A DNA stretch of 26,155 nt, from NCBI GenBank assembly GCA_905250885.1, contig CAJNOQ010002121.1:1-26155 (forward strand). Direction: 5' to 3'. This document shows positions 21,445 through 26,155 of this stretch, one piece after another (the first letter of the stretch is position 1; each line of letters opens with the position of its first letter). Both the position numbers and the translations under genes were made by a program. Source of the stretch: Didymodactylos carnosus (lineage: Eukaryota > Rotifera > Eurotatoria > Philodinida > Philodinidae). The notes beneath the pieces are model-generated. The model saw only the letters and a program-made list of their open reading frames with translations. It was not told the DNA's origin and made no database searches.

Positions 21445-24400
21445 ATGATTTCGAGACGGTAAGTTACTTTTTCATAATATTTAATTCGAATTTATTGCAC
21501 TCATTTTTTCAGGAGAAGTTACACATTGAGAGAGACGAGTTATGATGGAACAAAGAGTGATACAGATACGGATGAAAATACAACAATGTCACCATCGTCG
21601 TCGATTTTTCAATCAAAGAAGAAGAATTATAAAAAGTGGACAAACGAAGAAGTAGGTGAAATTTTGATATGTATCTCTTACGAATTAAATGTAATAGAGA
21701 GATGGCTGAAAGTGTAAACTAAATATGATAGGTAGTAATTATTTTACGCTTATAACAATTGAAAAGTGTTTCAGTAGACTAGAAAACCGTCCATTTGAAT
21801 TGCATAATTCAAGGAGTACGTTATCCTACAATCAAAAAACATGAGGCACTCTTTACGAATAAAAATGGACATTCTTCATTCTAGGATCAGAAACTTCGTG
21901 AGGGTCGCGAACGTTTTGGTGAGAATGAATGGAATCAAGTAGCTAAGCATGTTGGTGGTCATAGAACAGATTCACAGTGTCAGCATCGGTGGGAGCGCGT
22001 TTTAAATCCAAGTATTGTGAAGGGACCATGGACAAACGAAGAAGATAATAAAGTTCGTGAATTAGTGGAAAAATATGGAGCACGTCAATGGAGTTTAATT
22101 GCAAAACATTTAACAGGAAGAGTTGGAAAGCAATGTCGTGAACGGTAAAATATTGATATAACTAATAAATACATTTTTCTTTTTTTTATCAATGGCGATG
22201 TTATTGTTTAGGTGGCACAATCATCTAAATCCAAATATCAATAAGGCACCGTGGACAGATAAAGAAAATTTACTTATTTATGTTTTACATAAACATTTGG
22301 GTAATAAATGGGCTGAAATAGCCCGTTATCTGATTGGGCGTTCTGATAATGCAATTAAAAATCATTGGAATTCATCAATGAGAAAAAAGTTTCAATTACA
22401 AGAGGAAAATTTGATTAGACAAGGTCTGGATTGGACAGCAATGTAAGTACCAAGCACAAAATAAAGCATCTCTATCTCTATCTATGATGAATTAAAACTC
22501 GCGTTTTAGGTTACCGAATGATTTCAAATGTCCAGTTCCACTCCAGACTAGCTGTTCATTAAAATCAACATCATCGAACCACAGCACATCATCAGCATCT
22601 TCAATAAGAGCACCTTTGGGTGTTTTAACAAATATTTGTCAACCAAGCTACCACTCTATTCAGATACATCCTTCACTTTCGCCAAAGATGACTAGCATCA
22701 AACACTCACCGACGGCATTGTCTCTTAGTCAACATTTTAATCAACCAACACAAACCATATCTCATACTCCTTATGTTATCCAACCAGACTCAGGACATAT
22801 TATTGAAACAAACAGTTATACGAAAAGTTTAACGTCGGTTTGTCCAAACCCTAGCAACAGTGCTTGCGCTTTCTCATCAGCAACACCCAACAATCAACTG
22901 TCATCAAGAACATATGATTATTCTCCTTCATGTAGTTTTGCATCTAAACCAAAACAGTTACCACGGCAAAATTCGTATTCATCACAGGTAGATAATTGTT
23001 TCATATGAAGTTTTATAGATTAGTGTTGGAATTCATATTTTTTGTTGTTGTATGTTTAGCCTAATCTATTGAGTTCCAGCCAACAATGTTCGTCTCAAAC
23101 ATCAATACAATCAGATGAATTAGCTCAATTACTGTACTGTACACCTCCTTCACCTCCGAAAGAATTACCTATGTTATCCAGTTACACATCATTAGATCTT
23201 CCTCAACAATCACAAGATCATTCTCATGCACATATGTCTCTGATTCATTCATCATCTGTTTATTTCCCTGTTGATTATATTCAACATCATAATCATATTC
23301 TAGTCATCAACAAGCACCTCGATCGGTTTCTCTACCCGTTGATCGACATCATTCTTATTTATTTTATGGTGAAGATATCAATAATCGTTCGCAAGCATCA
23401 AACAAACATTCAACATTTGATGATCATATCATGTTTGTGAACAACAATATGAACAGTGATCCGTTCTTGATGGATTTTTGTATATTGAACAATGACGAAA
23501 TTGTTATAGTCAAAGAAGAAGATAAATTTCCACTGATATCAACTCATCAAGCAACATCGTCATCGACGACGCATGATCGTAGTAAGTGAAACAAGACATT
23601 GTCTTAGCACATCAATCTACATTGACCTTTCCTTCGAAAAGATCCCACTGGTACTATAAAAAGTATTTCCCTACGAATTTTGAAGGAATCTATGAATGAT
23701 TAATGATACATTTTCGTACCATTGTTAGTGTACGTATTTTTCAAGTGATAGACTTGTAAGAAGCTTGGAATGACTAGGATTTTAGATGGAAAGAGCAAGT
23801 TAATCACTATACGTATATAAAAGAACTCGACTTCTTATTTTGTTTTACTTTAGAATCACCTCACATTAAATCAAATTCAGCGTCACCATCAAAAAATAAA
23901 GTTTTAAATACACCAAAACGGCTGGATCACGTAAGTGTGCTTTAGAATGCATAATCTGTGTAGTATCAACCAATTTATCTTTTAGCCACGACGTACAATT
24001 TTAACCCCTAGTCCGAAAGAATTTGATAATGGAAACATTGCAACATTCTCTTTGTCGTAAGCAGAATAACTAACAATATTTACTTAACAGAAACTATATC
24101 GTGATATTTTCTTCTTTCCAGAGAACTTCTCCAGTCTCAGCCAATACAGTTACCTAATTCAAATAGAAACATGGTCTGTTTTGTTTTTCTAATTGCGTAG
24201 TATTAGTCAAATATTGCTTTTCTTGTCTCTTTAGAATCCAAAAGAAAATTCTGTTACTGCACGAAAACGTCGAATCGTTCATAAGCCATTATGCACCTCA
24301 CATAATAATTCATTGTCATCGTCGGGTGTAGTCGTTGAACAAAAACAATTAACTATAAAAAGAGCGCGAAAACGTCAAAAAACACGATTACAGTCTCCAA

Positions 24401-24995
24401 CACGACCAATACAATTTGATTCATCAAAAGAGTTAAAGAATTTATTTGGTGTATGTTGAATAATTTTTCTCTAGTATGACTGGGCGCCAAATGGAATCAC
24501 CTGTGCGAAAATGAAAAGCTTTTTACTTTAAATCTTGTATCATGAAAGATAGGTGGTTTCCTTGCTTAGATATCAAACTGACAGAAAATTAAAACTGTAG
24601 AATCTTTGTTCATTATGCCCGTTGTTTGCTGTGGCGCAACTACAGGGAGAGGCTATGCTGTAAAATTCTGTGTCTCAGAATACTGTGCAAAATTTCTGGT
24701 TATGCTATGATTGTTCGCTAGAGTTTTGTTCAAATAATATTTTCAATGAAAAATCACTGTGAGCATTCTCCTTTTTAAGATTACTTAAAACGCAGTCTTG
24801 AATGTTTCCGTTCACCAAAATTTCTGGTCTGTTCAAATAGTTCGTCTCGATCACCAATTATTTTCAAAAAATCATTTTTTTCTCTTCTAGTATGTACCAA
24901 CTTATACACAAATCTTAACTGGTCGAACACGAGATCAAGTATATGTCATAGATCAAGCTAGAAAGTTTCTTGACAATTTAAATTCTCGTCAATAA
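21445..24995 (+). CDS. MYB: MYB-family transcription factor with R1R2R3 repeats
   Basis: Twelve exons give 698 residues: 21445-21458, 21513-21651, 21885-22144, 22212-22442, 22510-22987, 23060-23235, 23304-23581, 23854-23930, 23986-24056, 24122-24173, 24235-24450, 24891-24995. The ATG lies in a 14-base first exon, with an in-frame TAG at 21430. Three Myb repeats span about residues 44-197 and keep all nine core tryptophans (47, 67, 87; 100, 120, 139; 152, 171, 190). Cys135 and the base-contact residues K133, E137, N141, K187, N188, N191 and S192 match c-Myb with an offset of five, so binding to the Myb site (AACNG) is expected. The rest is Ser/Pro/Gln-rich with many S/T-P sites (TPPSPP, NTPKR, TPSPK) that could be CDK targets. 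The C-terminus, GRTRDQ...ARKFL, resembles the conserved end of animal c-/A-/B-Myb. It probably represents the single ancestral-type animal MYB. The join of exons 6 and 7 is uncertain. Confidence 0.9.
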
Positions 24996-25503
24996 TGTTG
25001 AATGAATTGTCTTTTTGTTTTTTCACATCTCTGTTGCTTTTAGTTTTACTCTTCTCTCTTTTTTGAACTTGCTTTCTCTAATTATCTGTATGTTATTCAA
25101 TATAGTTAAGGAATAACACAGTTGATATCTTTTTCTTATTTTCTAATATTATGATTGTTAGTATTGTTGTTGTTATTTATCTTTGTACATATACGAAAAC
25201 ATCCTCGTTATTTATTTGGCGGAGTGTAACTTGTTTTTTAAGTTTCTTTTTCTTAAGTGTAAATAGTGTTGTATATGAAATACTCTGGAATGTGGTTTAT
25301 TCTATGGTGATCACAACTGGATGTATCACTTTCTTTATGTATTTTTCTTTTGTTTTCTTAACTGTAAAAAAAGTGCTCAGTGATCTGTATTTTGTTTTGT
25401 TTTTTATTTATCATTGCACGTGATTACTTGTAGTGCGACGTGGTTCTTTTTTATTTTGTCATTTTTTTCTTAATGAACTAACTATATAAGTGAAAAAATA
25501 GGA
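24996..25503 (+). other. Probable MYB 3' UTR
   Basis: T-rich sequence from the MYB stop codon to the first AATAAA. The open frame at 25151-25423 is a T-rich, hydrophobic chance frame and I do not call it a gene. Confidence 0.5.
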
Positions 25504-25509
25504 AATAAA
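25504..25509 (+). terminator. Candidate MYB polyadenylation signal AATAAA
   Basis: This is the first AATAAA after the MYB stop codon, about 510 bp downstream. No earlier canonical hexamer was found. Confidence 0.45.
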
Positions 25510-25989
25510 GTAACGGTTAAATGAAGAAGTAGTGATTATAATTAATCAAAAGGTCTAATATCATTTGGAATGATTGTAATCAGGAAAATAACTATGCAAG
25601 ATGTGCATACGAGTTTGTGAGTTCATGTACACTTTAAATTTTAGAGTACCATTGCACAGGGACGCGATTCCTCCTGAAAATCACTTTAATATTGGGTAAA
25701 ATTTTTCAAATTTTCAGGAAGTATGTGGGTGACTGCTGATGACGACGCCCAGATTTCACAGGTAGACTTTTCTATTTACTACAGATCAAATGATTCAAAC
25801 TTTCGAGTGAAGGTTATTAATTCATACTTTTTTTTTTGCGCCGAATTTTAGTCATCATTTGGATTCAAATCCGCTTCAATCTGCTCTTTCTAACCCTCAT
25901 ATTGAAATGTACTCTCCGAATCGCGCATAATTTCAGTTTATGTAGAATTAGTTGCTGTTTGCTTCTTGTCGGCACAATGTGCGGATACA
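25510..25989. other. Intergenic, no gene seen
   Basis: No exon or RNA gene is supported. CAGGGACGCG near 25658 resembles the start of a hAT end, but no partner end is in the window. The 25836-26030 frame has no recognisable motif. Confidence 0.4.
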
Positions 25990-26155
25990 TACAGTGGGGG
26001 AACAGAAAAGAGAGAAAGCCTTTTACTTAAAGGATATAAAAACTCGAAAAAGCCTGATTTTCAAAAAATCTTTAATATCTCGGTTCTAGATTGTTTTGAA
26101 TCCTTCAAACAATTTTTTTCGGAGCCAGCGTTAACTGAATAGAAAAATAGTGTTT
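25990..26155 (+). mobile_element. Possible left end of a Tc1/mariner element, cut by window edge
   Basis: TA followed by CAGTGGGGGAACAG at 25990 has the TA-CAGTGG form of Tc1/mariner ends, like the one at 9819. The following 150 bp contain no transposase reading frame, and the sequence runs off the window. The partner end cannot be seen, so this rests on the end motif alone. Confidence 0.35.

Noticed and set aside
24480-24492. E2F-like word GGCGCCAAA in MYB intron 11
   Set aside because: It matches TTTGGCGC on the reverse strand, and B-Myb is E2F-regulated in vertebrates, but it is a single site deep in an intron and could be chance.
25151-25423. 90-residue hydrophobic open frame after MYB
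   Set aside because: It is T-rich 3' UTR sequence. Its apparent membrane segments follow from poly-T composition.
25655-25670. CAGGGACGCG as a hAT end
   Set aside because: No complementary end or 8-bp duplication occurs in the window.

Overview
This window looks like nuclear DNA of a small-genome animal. It is AT-rich, and all four genes are split by many short GT-AG introns, often 50-140 bp. The gene set (a Gemin3-type helicase, an EFCAB6-like EF-hand protein and a three-repeat MYB factor) is metazoan. Short introns, AT richness and scattered Tc1/mariner and hAT debris would fit a bdelloid rotifer, but that placement is an inference and no marker in the window settles it.

Layout: 1-314 is a long-TIR miniature element. 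1427-2263 is a complete non-autonomous hAT-type element (15-bp TIRs, perfect 8-bp target duplication) carrying a large GC-rich palindrome. 3043-3250 is another long-TIR miniature element. 3510-4812 (minus) is a two-exon DDX20/Gemin3-like DEAD-box helicase. 5236-8631 (minus) is an unrecognised eight-exon protein with two C2H2 zinc fingers. 8632-12924 has no gene I can support and holds a decayed Tc1-like transposon (9819-10522) and a hairpin (11021-11130). 12925-18359 (plus) is a twenty-exon EFCAB6-like gene. 18555-18750 is a hAT-type MITE with its target duplication. 18751-21269 has no visible gene. 21445-24995 (plus) is a twelve-exon MYB gene with a TATA box about 175 bp upstream. The right edge has a possible Tc1/mariner end at 25990.

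I built the gene models by reading splice sites by hand. Every junction in the stated models keeps the frame, and the totals are 413, 811, 978 and 698 residues. Soft spots are the 3' end of the zinc-finger gene, the first intron and one GC-AG intron of the EF-hand gene, and one intron-or-frameshift ambiguity in MYB.

The genes do not form an obvious functional cluster. The helicase belongs to snRNP assembly, the EF-hand protein to a family linked with cilia or sperm, and MYB and the zinc-finger protein to the nucleus. I saw no clearly new biological system. The most distinctive items are the palindrome-bearing hAT element, the unknown protein with two nearly abutting zinc fingers, and the run of small exons with identical starts in the EF-hand gene.
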